Shown here: in pieces, positions 10,749-22,287 of the stretch
Position numbering within the stretch: position 1 is the first letter of the stretch
Layout of the letters: every line of letters starts with the position of its first letter
Origin: Seiridium cupressi
Lineage: Eukaryota > Ascomycota > Sordariomycetes > Amphisphaeriales > Sporocadaceae
Direction: 5' to 3'
DNA length: 64,000 nucleotides
Assembly: GCA_036674765.1 (NCBI GenBank)
Contig: JARVKI010000072.1
Span: 1-64,000 of the forward strand
Notes under the pieces: model-generated
Databases searched by the model: none
Seen by the model: the letters and a program-made list of their open reading frames with translations, nothing else
Told to the model about the DNA's origin: nothing
Translations under genes and position numbers: made by a program

Positions 10749-11188
10749 TTAGTGCTTGGCAGCCTCCTTGTGGACGTCAGCGGAAGTGTTGTGCTTCTGC
10801 TCGTCAACCTTGTCACCGACGGCGTCCTTGCCAGCGGAGAAGCTAGAAGGAATGGTTAGCAAACGGCATCGAAAGGACATGGAAGTAAGGTGGGCTTACC
10901 GGGTGCTCAGGCTGGCATCGCTGTCCTTGGCAACTTGCTTGTTGGCCTCCTTGGAGCCGGTGGAAGTAGCGCCTAACAATGTCATGTCAGTATACAGAGT
11001 GAAGGAAGGCGTGAGAGATGGATGACAAGTGGGTTGATGGGTTGACAAAAAAGCGAAGGCTTCCAAGCGTTGGGAATGGGGACCATGAGAAATGGAGAGG
11101 GTGAAGAGGATGGAGAGGATGGCGGGGAAGTTCACATACCCTGAACAGACTCAGAGACGTAGTTGGCGGCGTTCTTGATGGTATCCAT
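10749..11188 (-). CDS. grg-1: Glucose-repressible/clock-controlled stress peptide GRG-1/CCG-1
   Basis: Short hydrophilic peptide of the fungal GRG-1/CCG-1 family. It accumulates on glucose exhaustion, stress and circadian cues; its molecular role is unknown. Three exons (11188-11140, 10972-10900, 10842-10749) give 71 aa beginning MDTIKNAANYVSESVQ and containing SKEANKQVAKD and KVDEQKHNTSADVHKEAA. Its length and Lys/Ala/Asp-rich composition match the family and suggest an extended or amphipathic helix like LEA-type protectants. Introns are 167 and 57 nt with GTATGT and GTAAGC donors. Five CCCCT/AGGGG motifs lie 330-463 bp upstream of the ATG. The gene looks intact. Confidence 0.95.
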
Positions 11189-14015
11189 TTTGAGGTTGGT
11201 TGAGGTTTGTTTGGTTGGTTGTGGTGTGTGAAGTTGATTGTTTGATTGAGAGTTGAGGTTGTGTGTTGATGATGGAAGAGAGAAGTTGAGTCGGTGGTGG
11301 GATTCCTGCGAGTTTAAGTATTCGTACGGGACGCCTGGTGGTTTGTATGGAAAGAGCTGCCTTTGAGCCTGATTCACGCCTACTGTTGCTAGGTAGCTTT
11401 CACCCAGCGTTTGCTTGCAATCACTAGCAAAGAGCCCCACGAATACAGTCACATGAAGGGCAAGTTACGTCATCCCTGGAGGGCGTTTCCTTTGTCCAAC
11501 CCGGATGAAGCAGGCAGAGGGGTAATTTGGCTCCGGGTGACGAATGGCATACACAAGCATGCCTTCCTAGGCTGAATCCCCCCTCATTCTAGAGCAGTCG
11601 CCCACGAAGGACTAGAGAATTGCGAGCTTGCCCCTCTGCCCCTCTGCCCCTCTACAATCCAAGCCTTGTGGGGAAAGCACATGGGAATTAGGTCCGTAGG
11701 TACTTTGCCATAGGGTTTCAGACATGTGCTTTGATGCGCTTGGTATGCCAAACGTAAGGCCGGATGACGTCACGCCGATGGACAGCCCGCAAGCAGCTTG
11801 CCTTGTCTCCCTGTACGGCCTTAAAGAGATTGGCTGTCACTCAGCTATCGATAACAATTTGGCCGAGGCAGGTGGTTTCGACATACAACTGGTCAGCGAG
11901 CACGCGAATTTGCCCGCGCCTGGTCACGTCTGCTCAAGCAAAAGCCAGCTGATATCGATCTAGTCCTGGCTATGGGAATGGTTCCTGGCATGCCCCATTC
12001 ACCCTCGACTAGTGGCGGGCCCAGACGCCGCCATTGGCTGCAATGCAAATCAAGCTTGCTCCGATCTGGCATAGCCAATGACATCATGAGTCTGTTACGG
12101 CGTGGGGTAAACAATGATACTGTGGCTCTCGAACAGCCTGGCCACCAGCCACAGCTCTGTGCACAGCGGCAATGCCATCGAGATCCAAGCCGATTGCGTC
12201 TGCAAGGGTCAACTCGATACATTACGTCGATCAGGGCGAGGCTAATGACATCGTATTTTCCGAGCTACAGACGTGCCATTGGAAAGCACGCAAATACTAT
12301 GCATGTCCCACTAGTGTGCTGATGGGTGCATGTACCCGGAGCAGAAGCTCCAGCATTCCCAACGTTTGTATCCCCTCGGCTGACCTTTTGTAAACACTCG
12401 GCCAGGCACGGCTTTGATTTGCGTGTCATACCCGTTCCAGAGTGCAGCTTTTGTTGACTCTTCGCGGGGAAACAACTTCCTAATGATGTCATGACACTGG
12501 ACTGCCGAAAAGTCCTAGGTATGACAACCCACAATCACATGGAGAGCTTGACATTTGTCCCATAATGGTACCTGGTACCTGACATTATGAACATTTCATC
12601 AGTCAACGGGGGGCGATGAACCGCGAATTGGGCATTGAATATGTCAGTCCAGGTGCTACCAAGCACTGGATGTTTGCCTCCAGCAGTTGTGCATACTCCC
12701 AAACGAGCGCTACTACCAGGGCAGGACGCTCTGTTGGTCATGAGCATCTCTTGTTGATGGGAATCAAAATCAGATCAGCACGGACCGTCCTGCCGAAGTT
12801 ATCAGCCGATGTTCATCGTGAGGCATTTCTACAAGGAGAGGCTACGGACAGAGTTGAGCTACCTGATCGCTGTCCCGGTTGACGAAGAACGCACCAGCAC
12901 GCAGCAGCACGATGAGGCCCCTCGGATCTTGAACAACCTGGGGAACCCGAGCACAGTAATCTAGCCACCTGCCACATTGCTTAGTGTAGATGCAAGTGGC
13001 CGTCCTGCCGTCGGATCATTTCTGCTGAACCATGCTACACTGACGGGATCTTGACAGATTGACGCAAGGGCACGAGATCCTCTCCAGCCAATCTTGATCC
13101 TTATGTTCCTTGCCCTTCCAAGGGTGGTTAGTGTTCGCTCTCTCGACGTGCCTCGGATCTAACCGAGAGGTGAAGGTAGATCCCTTGTGCGGACGAAAAG
13201 CTTCAATGCAATTCTGCCCCTTGCCCCAGTAGGGCTAGCCATGCGCCAATGAACGAGGACTGTGGTCGGTTGAGCACGGCCAAGTCAGGCTGATACTCGT
13301 CCCCCTCTCAATACCGCGAGCGGTAATGGTGATGGATGTTGCGTGTAACTTTGAGATTGGGGACTCTGATATGCTCCCAGCTCGCTTGCGAAGTATCCGC
13401 CTCCCTACCAGATCAACCACACACTTCAATTTTGGTGTCGCCGTCGAATCTCAGAGTTGATGTAACGACAATCTCGTGCCATATCCACTCGCTCTGAAGC
13501 TCTACCGACTCCGGATTATGTTGGACGTCAGTCCACGTACAAGAGCAAAGTCTCTATCACAATGCAAACAGTCATGAAAACAGCTCACACATCCTTAGGA
13601 AGTGGCTTTGCGCGTCTTCCCCAAGAGTCCGGAATGCTGCCGTGTCGCTGGGGTCTCCGGATCTCTCGAAGTCCCGCTTTGGAGTCGTACCCGTTAAGCT
13701 GTTAGCGGTGTCATGGCCAAAGCCAGAACAATCATCTATTTAGGGAAGGGTGACAGATAAAAGAAAATGCGGAAAATCGGGATTTTGAACTGCGAGGGGC
13801 TTATCGTGTTTTGGCACGCGCCATGTAGACATCTAGCATGTATGGGCTGGAATGCAGCCACAAATGTTAGTGAGGTACTTGCTGCTGTTAGTGGGTCAAT
13901 CAAGCAGACCCACTGGAGCTCGTAGGTCTCCATTCCATCAAACTCACGCGAGTACCTGGATACTCTGTGCATAGTGAGTCCTTCTATCTCCCGAGCTGAC
14001 ATATACAAAATCGAA
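11189..14015. other. 2.8-kb intergenic region upstream of grg-1
   Basis: This gap lies between divergently transcribed grg-1 and the 231-aa unknown protein. The grg-1 proximal part holds the STRE cluster and a leader rich in GTT/GGTTG runs. The open frames near 11.7-12.9 kb exist on both strands, overlap each other and show no recognisable domain, so I treat them as chance. Confidence 0.5.
11518..11651 (-). promoter_or_regulatory. Cluster of five stress response elements upstream of grg-1
   Basis: AGGGG at 11518-11522, CCCCT at 11580-11584, 11631-11635, 11639-11643 and 11647-11651. The last three form a direct repeat of GCCCCTCT. STREs (CCCCT/AGGGG) bind Msn2/4-type zinc-finger factors in yeasts and related factors in filamentous fungi. 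A GTGGGG match to the CreA consensus SYGGRG, read on the minus strand, lies at 11435-11440. The placement fits a stress- and carbon-regulated gene; the function is inferred. Confidence 0.6.
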
Positions 14016-14778
14016 ATGGGTATCATTCGAACGGCCGTGACTGCGGGGCTTTGGGGTGTCACAGGGGGCGTGGCCAGTGTTGGTGCAGGAATGGCCTACC
14101 TAGCGGCCGGCACAACATTGGTCGACTTGACGAAGAATGACCCGTGGTTCAAGACGAAGACATATACAAAGTACAATCCCAAAGCCAACCCAGCACTCAT
14201 TGATGACTGCATCAAGCGTATTCCGTTGCGCAAGATTCGCCCGGACCTACGGGATAATGAAGAGGCCCTGACGCTCGAATTCTGTCGTGGTGTCTGGAGT
14301 CGATGGGGTATGGCCACTCTCAGAGACACTGTCCTCGGGCACGATTCGTAGTACGGAAGCTGACCAAATCGTAGGATATTGGGCCCAGAGCAAGCTCCAG
14401 GAACGCTACGATGCCCCTCCCGGCACCGAGCACCACACCTGGAAGACCTCAGAACTGGCGGTGGCCAAGTATGAGGAAGGCTTCAAATTCTCTAACCATT
14501 TTGAGGTTGTCGAGCACGCGGGTAACGAGGTTGCCGTCCGTTGCGGAGGCTCGCCGCTGAACCCCGGGCTAAGAAACTCGGATGGCTTGGTGCTGATCAG
14601 TGCACGCATAGACCGGGAGAAGCAAGAGGCGGTTTTCAGCTTGAAGTCAGCCCTGTTCGACAGTGCTGGTACGTTTGCTGAGGGTGCTGATCACAAGGTT
14701 CCACCAAAGATCACGTTCCTTCACCGCTGGTATGTCAGGATATTGGTTCAGAGTGGATATGGGAAGGTAAAGGCTTAA
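14016..14778 (+). CDS. Unknown fungal protein with N-terminal hydrophobic segment
   Basis: Two exons (14016-14307, 14375-14778) join to 231 aa across a 67-nt intron with a GTATGG donor, an AGCTGACC branch region and a GTAG acceptor. The ATG at 14016 is the first in frame. Residues about 7-37 are glycine/alanine-rich and hydrophobic (GLWGVTGGVASVGAG), consistent with a single membrane segment or a mitochondrial/ER anchor. A soluble domain follows with conserved-looking blocks NDPWFKTK, CRGVWSRWGYWAQSKLQ and KITFLHRWYVRILVQSG. I do not recognise the family. Both joined exons keep a clean frame, so a real, intact gene is likely. Confidence 0.75.
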
Positions 14779-16092
14779 GAGTTACATTGAACGCAGTCAA
14801 TACCACTAGCCGACGATTAGCTGATATGGCCCTGCAACTCGTCTGCGGTCCAGGATCAATCAACTCTATGTAGTCTTTTAAACTGGTCAGCTTATTCATT
14901 GCGTATTTTGATCACCTTAATCGCTACGTAGCTTCTCAACACACTCGATGATTGGCAAAATAACGTTAGTGGGATAAAGAGGTCAAAAACAGGAGGTGTA
15001 GCGGATAAATGAGGCTCCATGGCACGACTTCAGGAGGTTCTCTCACGAGGCGTAGTGTAATCAAGAGGTACTACGCTTAGAAACTATAATAATCCACCAG
15101 CATAAATGGCCAGGCGATTGAGTGGACGACCGTCAGCGGGGACGCATCTATCACTAGGAAAAATCGAAAATTTAGGCTCTCAAATAAATAGTTGTTTGCC
15201 ACAGGTGCTTCTTTTTCTACGATCCCTGGTAGTACATGTCCCCTCGAATCATCCCGATCTCCATGATGACGATGTTCAACGCCAACTACGTTCCAGCTAA
15301 ACGAAAGCATCTTGTTTAGCAGGAGAAAAGAAATTGTCTAAGACTTCTGAGTACAAACGCTTCTCTCATATGGATCATACAGGGTAGCAGGGACAAGATC
15401 TCAATTTAGCGACTGCAAACACCAAGGATAGAGAGTTGTTATTGCATGTAATAGGCTAGTTTGAAACCTGGAGATCTCTTCGAGGCTGCATGACCTGCTA
15501 ATGCAGTGATTAAGTCAGAGAAGAGAAAGTGGACATATATGAGCGCTTCTTCTTCGGTTGTACTAAAGACTGTGCACGCCATTCATGGAATAGGAAACAT
15601 CGTCTGTAAATCAATATTCCAGCATTCCAGCTTCGAAACCAGAAACCAACAAACGGAGAGCGAGGTTGTTTCTTGTGGCTCCACTTACGAATCGAGGAGT
15701 GTCTTTATTAGAGAACGGATTGCTATACAGACTCGCATCAAATATATCCATCCTTGTGCGCTGAAGTTGCGCGAGTTTGCTTCTTGCTGCCGCCGGCCGT
15801 CCTTACTTCCAAGTTTATACCTACCGTGCCGTTGTACATCGCGGTGTTATAGGCTCGATGGGTTACATGAGGCTCTTCAAGAGAGATTCTCGCGGACGAT
15901 GCTTATTACGACGTATATAATGCATCTGCCCGTCTACAATTCGCCTCTAACTTATTACGACTAGTATCCTTACACGCAGTTGGAGGAAAAGCTCAGATCT
16001 CGAGGAAAATACATGCGAGTAGGTTTCATTTATTTATTGTAACACTTTCCACTGGAGCCGATGACTGTTGCATCCTAACGCTCGGAAAATCC
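14779..16092. other. Intergenic, 1.3 kb
   Basis: Convergent 3' ends of the 231-aa gene and the mitochondrial carrier flank this gap. It is fairly AT-rich. A 152-codon frame at 15506-15964 (plus strand) shows no domain or sensible composition and is judged spurious. Nothing else was seen. Confidence 0.5.
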
Positions 16093-17034
16093 TCAATCAA
16101 CCCATTGGGGTAAATAGAACTTCATGTTCTCATATACCAGGAACGTCACCCAAGTGGCCGGCATCACTCTTATGACACCCGGGATGATACCTCGATAGAA
16201 TCCTCTAATACCCTCGTGCTGCCAAGTTCGTCTTACAACCCCTTGTATACCCCGGCCGTACTGTTCATCCGCATTGAAGTTCTGCAGCCGACTTCGAATG
16301 ACCTGATAGGGATACGTGACAGCGCCAGCAACCAGCTTCGATACACTCGACAGCACGACCGTCGCCTCATTCGTGACTTTGAGCGGACCGTCCGCCTTGT
16401 GACCTTCGTTTTCCAGCTGATGCCTGCGCCGCGCAAAGTAGACCCGCTTTGCCGGCTCGTACACTGCGAACTGCACGGCGCCATGGCTCACGCCGAACAG
16501 GCTGATGCCCAGTCCGCGGTAGAAACCTCTCCATCCCTCCGTCCTGAAGAGCTGCACGGCTCCAGCCCACATGCTTGGATATGCGCCAACGGCCCCCCGG
16601 TCTGAGGACAGCATCCGCACCTTCAAGACCCAGATGGGATTGGTCAGGACCTGAACCCCGACGCCGGCCAGGGCCGAGGCGGCGAAGTAGTCTGTGGTCG
16701 TAAGTTCCGCATTGGGAAATTCCTTGAGGCCGAGAATGGCACGCTCAACACGTGTCTTGAAGAAGAAGAACGACGCCCAGCTCGTCGCGTTGCCGAGAAG
16801 ATTTGGCGTCAGGCCGCGATAGAGAGCCCGGAGTGGCTGAGGCGTCTGGACCAACGTGCGCATGAGCGAAATTGTCGTTAGACTGGCGGACGTGGGTGCG
16901 CTGCTCCGGTGAAGCTGCATCCGCGTCTTGACGATGTCGAGAGGGTGGACCACGAGGGTGGCCACGGATCCCGCGGTCAGCCCGGAGATGGTCTCAACAA
17001 GGGCGGGTGAGAGGCCCGCATGGTTTTGTGTCAT
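16093..17034 (-). CDS. flx1: Mitochondrial carrier, FLX1-type (FAD/folate group)
   Basis: Single-exon SLC25 carrier of 313 aa, the standard length, in the inner mitochondrial membrane. Three repeats each carry the carrier signature: HPLDIVKTRMQ near residue 30, TNPIWVLKVRM near 132, TYPYQVIRSRLQ near 240. Each is followed by a Gly-rich aromatic motif (ALYRGLTPNLLGN, GFYRGLGISLFG, GFYRGIIPGVIR). NPIWVLKVRM in repeat 2, with Trp in place of the usual acidic residue, and the LGN motif are features of the yeast Flx1 / mammalian SLC25A32 group, which carries FAD or folate. Substrate assignment is inference from motifs; other carriers in this subgroup (NAD or pyrimidine nucleotides) are possible. 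It looks intact. Confidence 0.85.
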   Translation of the reverse strand: MTQNHAGLSPALVETISGLTAGSVATLVVHPLDIVKTRMQLHRSSAPTSASLTTISLMRTLVQTPQPLRALYRGLTPNLLGNATSWASFFFFKTRVERAILGLKEFPNAELTTTDYFAASALAGVGVQVLTNPIWVLKVRMLSSDRGAVGAYPSMWAGAVQLFRTEGWRGFYRGLGISLFGVSHGAVQFAVYEPAKRVYFARRRHQLENEGHKADGPLKVTNEATVVLSSVSKLVAGAVTYPYQVIRSRLQNFNADEQYGRGIQGVVRRTWQHEGIRGFYRGIIPGVIRVMPATWVTFLVYENMKFYLPQWVD

Positions 17035-17715
17035 AGAGACGACTGTAGGAAATGTTGTTACATGGCAGAAATGAGAGGGATCAAATTCTCAGGTGTGTGT
17101 GAGTGTTGAAGAGTGGGTTATGGCATTGAGATTTGGATGTCTGCGCTAGGCCAGAGGCCTTATCGCCGATAAATGCATATATCGTCATGGTCTCCGTCTC
17201 TATCCAGATTTCATCCTCGTCTCCTAAAACCACCTCGTGCACTCATTGATTTAGGCAGATAGGTTAAAGGAAAGCAAGGGGACTGTTTCTCCTGTTGCCA
17301 GGAGACAGTGAACATAGGATAAGAAAATCACTGGGAAATACTGCCGCAGCGCATGTCAAGTGTTATGGTTCTCGGCAGAATCGACTACGAGCGTCATGAG
17401 TGGATGGGTGGTATCAGGATCTCATTACAATATATTTTACAATCCTACATCTCTATGACCCCCCTGGCCCCTTTAACCAATGTATGTACCGTGTGCAAGT
17501 CGTGATGGCACCAAATTGCTGCCAGAACCAGATCTATGATCATGGGCCCGTGAAATCGACGCAATCCATAGGGCCGTTCCGGCAGATTCTTAATCATGTG
17601 CTATTTGTACAGTGTCGTTGCATGTTCGAGCATGAAGTCTGCCTAAGAAAGAGGCGACAAGAGGCTGTATCCCGGTTAGTTATCGTCCTCGATCGAATCG
17701 TGTCCCTATGAGTAT
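17035..17715. other. Intergenic: flx1 promoter, TOM7 3' flank
   Basis: The 680-bp gap between two minus-strand genes should hold the flx1 promoter and leader near 17.05-17.3 kb. The plus-strand frame at 17400-17711 has no support. Confidence 0.5.
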
Positions 17716-18044
17716 TTACCGGATGACGGAAGGTCGCGGGACGCTGCGAGTGTAGCCTGAATCACAACGATTAGTCCGGGGCCGAGTGAGGTCGGAATAG
17801 GGCGGCGCAAGTTGAAGCATACCGAGATAGAGGATCAGAGGAAGATAGCCGCTAGATAATGTCAGTCACTGGCCGGCGTGATGTATGGGTGGTCCACGTT
17901 GCGTTGCGACATACTAGTGCATCGCGACTCTTCCAACATCGATGAGCTTGCCGATGCGCTCCTGTATGCGAAGTCAGCGCCTGGATAGTTGGATGCAAGA
18001 TTGATCAATCGAACCTTGGATTCCTCAGACAAAGCAAATGCCAT
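17716..18044 (-). CDS. tom7: TOM complex subunit Tom7
   Basis: Tiny outer-membrane component of the mitochondrial protein import translocase that modulates TOM assembly and dynamics. Four exons (18044-18015, 17961-17915, 17851-17823, 17756-17716) join exactly in frame to 48 aa. The product starts MAFALSEESK, continues ERIGKLIDVGRVAMHYGYLP and ends with a single transmembrane stretch (YLPLILYLG) and TRSVPRPSVIR. The K-x-ERIxKLIDxGRV block and the Y-G-Y-x-P-L motif are the family signature. Introns of 53, 63 and 66 nt make up more than half the gene; the first has an unusual GTTCGA donor, the others GTATGT and GTATGC. It was recoverable only by splice reasoning because no single frame is long. 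It is divergent from the SF3b4 gene with a 365-bp shared promoter. Confidence 0.92.
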
Positions 18045-18409
18045 CTTGTCGGTAGCTCCTGTAACTTCAGCTGGAAAGCGCGACTTTGCAAAGTCAGTAT
18101 TCGATGAAAGATATCGCGTGGAGTGTTTGAATCCGTACAGATTGTGTCGTTGGTCTCGGGCTGGATGGTTGCAGTGCTTGTCGTGGTTGACTTCGTCTGT
18201 GGTCGTCGTCAGTCTGGCAAGGAGCTACCCATCAGTCGCAGCTCCCAGAAAATTCAACGACGCGGAAACGCTCCGTCATCGCCGGAAAAAAGCACAGGCC
18301 AATTCCGGCAGCCTGGGCAAGCTTCAAGCTCAAGCTCGCTACAAACCACGAAAAATAAGTCCCCCGCATACAACAAACATTTCTGTTGTGTCCCTTGACT
18401 AACTGCGAA
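18045..18409. promoter_or_regulatory. Shared divergent promoter of tom7 and SF3b4
   Basis: Only 365 bp separate the start codons of two head-to-head genes, so the promoters must be shared or adjacent. No specific box was identified. Confidence 0.5.
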
Positions 18410-19498
18410 ATGTCGGGTCAAAAGCATTGGTAAGGCGCTTCCACCCCAAAACACTTCGTGGACAGACTGCTGACGATACGCTTCAGGGAGCAAGACAAGG
18501 AAGCCACAGTCTATGTCGGCAACATCGACGAGCGCGCGACCGATGCTCTGATCTGGGAGCTCATGGTCCAGGCTGGACCTGTCGTGAACGTCCACCTGCC
18601 GAAGGATCGTGTCACGCAATCGCATCAGGGTTTTGGCTTCGTCGAATTCAACGGGGAAGTCGATGCCGACTATGCAGCCAAGATCATGAACGGTATCAGA
18701 CTTTACGGCAAGCCGCTGCGCGTCAACAAGGCATCTGCCGACAAGCAGAAACCTCTCGAGATAGGCGCAGAGCTCTTCATTGGAAACCTTGATCCCATGG
18801 TGGACGAAAAGATCCTATACGATACGTTCAGTCGCTTTGGTACCCTCACCGTACCCCCCAAGGTTGCGCGTGACGACAACGGCCTGAGCAAGGGCTATGG
18901 CTTCGTAAGCTACAGCACCTTCGAAGCTAGCGACGATGCTATCAACAACATGAATGGCCAATTCCTCATGAACAAGGATGTCACCGTGCAGTATGCCTAC
19001 AAGAAAGACGGCAAAGGTGAAAGACACGGAGATGAGGCGGAACGGATGCTGGCTGCGCAGGCCAAGAAGCACAATGTCACTATCGAAACTCAACCGATGC
19101 CGCCTGCATACCATCAGCAGCCTGGCCAAGCTACACCTACACCAGCCGCTGCACCCCCTATCATGGCTACCGGAGGCTTCGATCCCTCCATGAACACAGC
19201 GATCCCCCCTCCCCGCCCGAATGCTTTCGCACCACCCGCTGGAGTTCGTCCTTCACCAGTACCGTTTGGTGTCAACGGTGGCCCCGTGCCGCCCATGGGA
19301 GCTCGTGCCAACAACCTTCCACCCCCTCCTACTGGATTGCCCGCAAGACCACCCCCAGCTCAACAGGGTGGATATGGTAGTCCTGCAGATTTTCACCCGG
19401 GTGGATTTCGTGGTCCAATACCTCCTCCAGGCTTCGTACCTCCCGGAAGCGGTGCGCCGCCCGCGCCTCCGGGATTTGCTCCTGGCTACGGCCGCTGA
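18410..19498 (+). CDS. hsh49: Splicing factor 3b subunit 4 (SF3b4/SAP49/Hsh49)
   Basis: Nuclear U2 snRNP protein that contacts pre-mRNA near the branch site. Exon 1 (18410-18429) encodes MSGQKHW and joins through a 57-nt intron (GTAAGG donor, TTCAG acceptor) to exon 2 (18487-19498), giving 343 aa. Two RNA-recognition motifs are clear: RRM1 with RNP2 VYVGNI and RNP1 GFGFVEF (about residues 14-90), RRM2 with LFIGNL and GYGFVSY (about 101-180). The C-terminal 150 residues are rich in proline, glycine and alanine, as in orthologues. The size is larger than yeast Hsh49 because of this tail, as in filamentous fungi and animals. Intact. Confidence 0.95.
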
Positions 19499-22000
19499 GT
19501 TTATCCTTCAGAGCGGACTCCATGTTGGGAACGTTTGCGGAAGTCCTTGGCCAGATCAACAGGTCGGCTTAATGGCTCTAGGAGGCTTCTTCCAAAATTG
19601 ATCAGCGGGTGAGGCAGCAGCCTCGTAGAAAAGACTGCGCCACGTTGGCCACATCATTGAATGACGCGAAGTTGAGGGATCCAATGAGGGTAGAGCCCTC
19701 ACACCAGACTAGGGGTGGAAGCCAGGGTGGTGCAAGTATCGATCAGAACACCACAAGACCCATCAGGGAACCCGATCCGGAGGAACTCGGTCAGCAAGGT
19801 TGCCGCAGGATCATGAGGCTGTTCGCAGAGAAACTGGAATGCGAACCAATGCAGAGATCGGAGAAATTGCTCCCGGTACTTCCTCTAGTTTGCCACCACA
19901 TGTTCAGACTATGGGGGACAGTGGCTAATATTAAGACAGTGATTTCAAATACGGGAAATGACGAGAGTGATAGATTCCTTGGTGTTATAATCTGCCTCTG
20001 GATCGACGAAACCCAGCCATTCAGGGCTTGCAGATGAAGTTATCATGCTTCGTTCCTGCATGGGTTCAGGAACCGCTCGTTCACCGCAGCGGTGAGGATA
20101 GCTGATTAGCTAGTAGGTGGCTATCTTGTTCAACTCTATCATACGATTCCCCATAATATACTTCCTGACTGCATGCTATCTGGTTCAGCCATCAGGGGAG
20201 ATTTGGTGTTTTGTGTTTAAACCCGTTACTTGATTATCGCCATTCTGCCTACATCGAAGATGCCTGTTTCTCTGGTTTGTTTCGTGCCTCGAAGAAGCAA
20301 CAAAACTGAGATCCTGTTGGGAGTGGGATCGTTTGGCACGGACGTTAGAAGAAAAGCAAGTACTAGAATGGGAAACCTGGTTGGCGTTCACGGCGACGGA
20401 CTGTCTTCTTACATGACTTGTCCTGACTGCCACCTCCCGTTCGTGTCGTTCGTGTCGTGTTCCGGGCGGGTCGTCGTTTCACAACATTGTGCATCTGCAA
20501 GCGACATTGCCGGACCCGTGAACACCCTATCCGACGGCATCTGAGATGATACAATATGTGAAAGAAGGTTTCTATGTCTCCGTGCTATTGTTGTGAGATT
20601 TCAGGGGCCGTGGTCGACGATTCACGCTTTGACGCGACGAACTATACACAAATCATGACCGAATTGATCCCATTCTGCCACTATATCGCCTTCATCCTTT
20701 CCGCTCGTGACGCACCATGAGGTATCTATAGGAGACAATTTTTGAGCCGATTTGTCTTAAAGAAATGGGAGTCTGACGGACGGGCACATCTAGGATCTAT
20801 AGTTGCAAAGAGATGGATGTTCAGGTATTCCCCTTCTGAGGCGTGTCCCTCGCCACTGACCTCGTCGCAGCCACAAGAGATGGGCTACAATCAGATGTTC
20901 AGATTATCGTCAATGATGCTAGCTGTCTGTAAAGTACTTTCGCTCGGTGCGTTGGCTGCAATCCCATACTACTACTGCAAGGCTGCAGAATTCTCAGATG
21001 TCACTTTTGAGCCACACCGCCGTTAGCAGATGATTGACCTTGCATCACCATGAACCTGCCGTGGCGGTATAGAAATACGCATCGAGAAAAGGGTGTCTTT
21101 CCACTTGCTGCCGCCTGGTAAGCAAGACAGCTGAAGCCTGATCCAGGCCTCTGCAGGTCTGGCATGAACCAAGTAGCATGTAGCGCCGATGTAGGTATCT
21201 AGATCTCGACAGCTCGAGCGTCATCAGAGAATCTCGACCTCGCCGCTGGCTGTACATTATTGGGTACTTGTGTGGACTTCTTTTCTTAGCCCAGCGATCA
21301 TGTATAGACCCTGCCGATCCAAGCCCCCAATGTACAGTACCCCCGTATCTCCACAGTAACTGCATCCTGCTCTCGACTGGGGGGTGTATGGGTCTGGTAA
21401 CACAGGAAAATGAACGGGCAGCCTTGAGCGCGGGATCACCCATGACAGTGCAAAACGGCACTATGTGAAGGCCTCCAGAGAGATATGTATCTACATATGT
21501 ATGTACCAGGACCGGATGCCGCCTCCGGCGCGTCCGCTGACCCAGGGTTCCATGTGTCTGTCTGGACCATCCCTACCGTCCTCTCTGCTTACTGGGCGGG
21601 AACGGTCCTTTTGTTAGAGTGGCTCTGGGCTGCATGGGAATATATGTATGAACATACTTGCTGCCGGTATGATGAACGCACGATCTGATGGCTGGGCTCG
21701 TGTGTTTCCAAAATGTTTTCTGACACCCCAGCGGTTTTCTCTTTTTGGCCATCGACCTATCACAGACAGGGCGATGGACCTCTTCAAGCGCAAGGGGGAG
21801 ATTGACAGAACACGGGCCGAGTGGAACGGCGGTCTCGAGAGTAGGTATTGTCTCGGAGCTTTATTGTATCGTGAAGGACACGGCAACACATACATATGCG
21901 CAATAGACAGGATACACAAGACACAGAAGTCTCCGGGCGGGCTGGTTGCGTACTAGTTGTTCTTGTGACACTATACGTGCATTATTGTCCTAGTGCTGTT

Positions 22001-22028
22001 ACACACACCACACACACACTCTCTCTCT
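22001..22028. repeat. AC/CT microsatellite
   Basis: ACACACACCACACACACA passes directly into CTCTCTCT. It is a simple dinucleotide repeat. Confidence 0.85.
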
Positions 22029-22259
22029 GTTCTGTCTGATACACAGATCCTAGTTGTTACGACGTAATGCAAGGGAGCTGCCAGTTCCCTTGCAACCGAG
22101 AAAAACTCCACAAGATCTGATCGGATCGATCAATCTTTGTTTGATCTTCAACAAAACTCTGATTGAGTGTTTAATAATCATCCACACAGTTCATCATATC
22201 TCGTATTCTCATGCTTCCCCTCTATAATTTTCCGGGGTTCCGCGAGCCCGTCGCTTTGG

Positions 22260-22287
22260 GAAGGGTTTGCGAAACCCTTCGTTTTTT
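22260..22287 (+). other. Perfect hairpin followed by T6
   Basis: Arms GAAGGGTTT and AAACCCTTC (9 bp, loop GCG) at 22260-22280 are followed by GTTTTTT. The layout resembles the 3' end of a short structured transcript, and a T tract is the RNA polymerase III stop signal. No A/B box was identified upstream, so the role is open. Confidence 0.35.
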
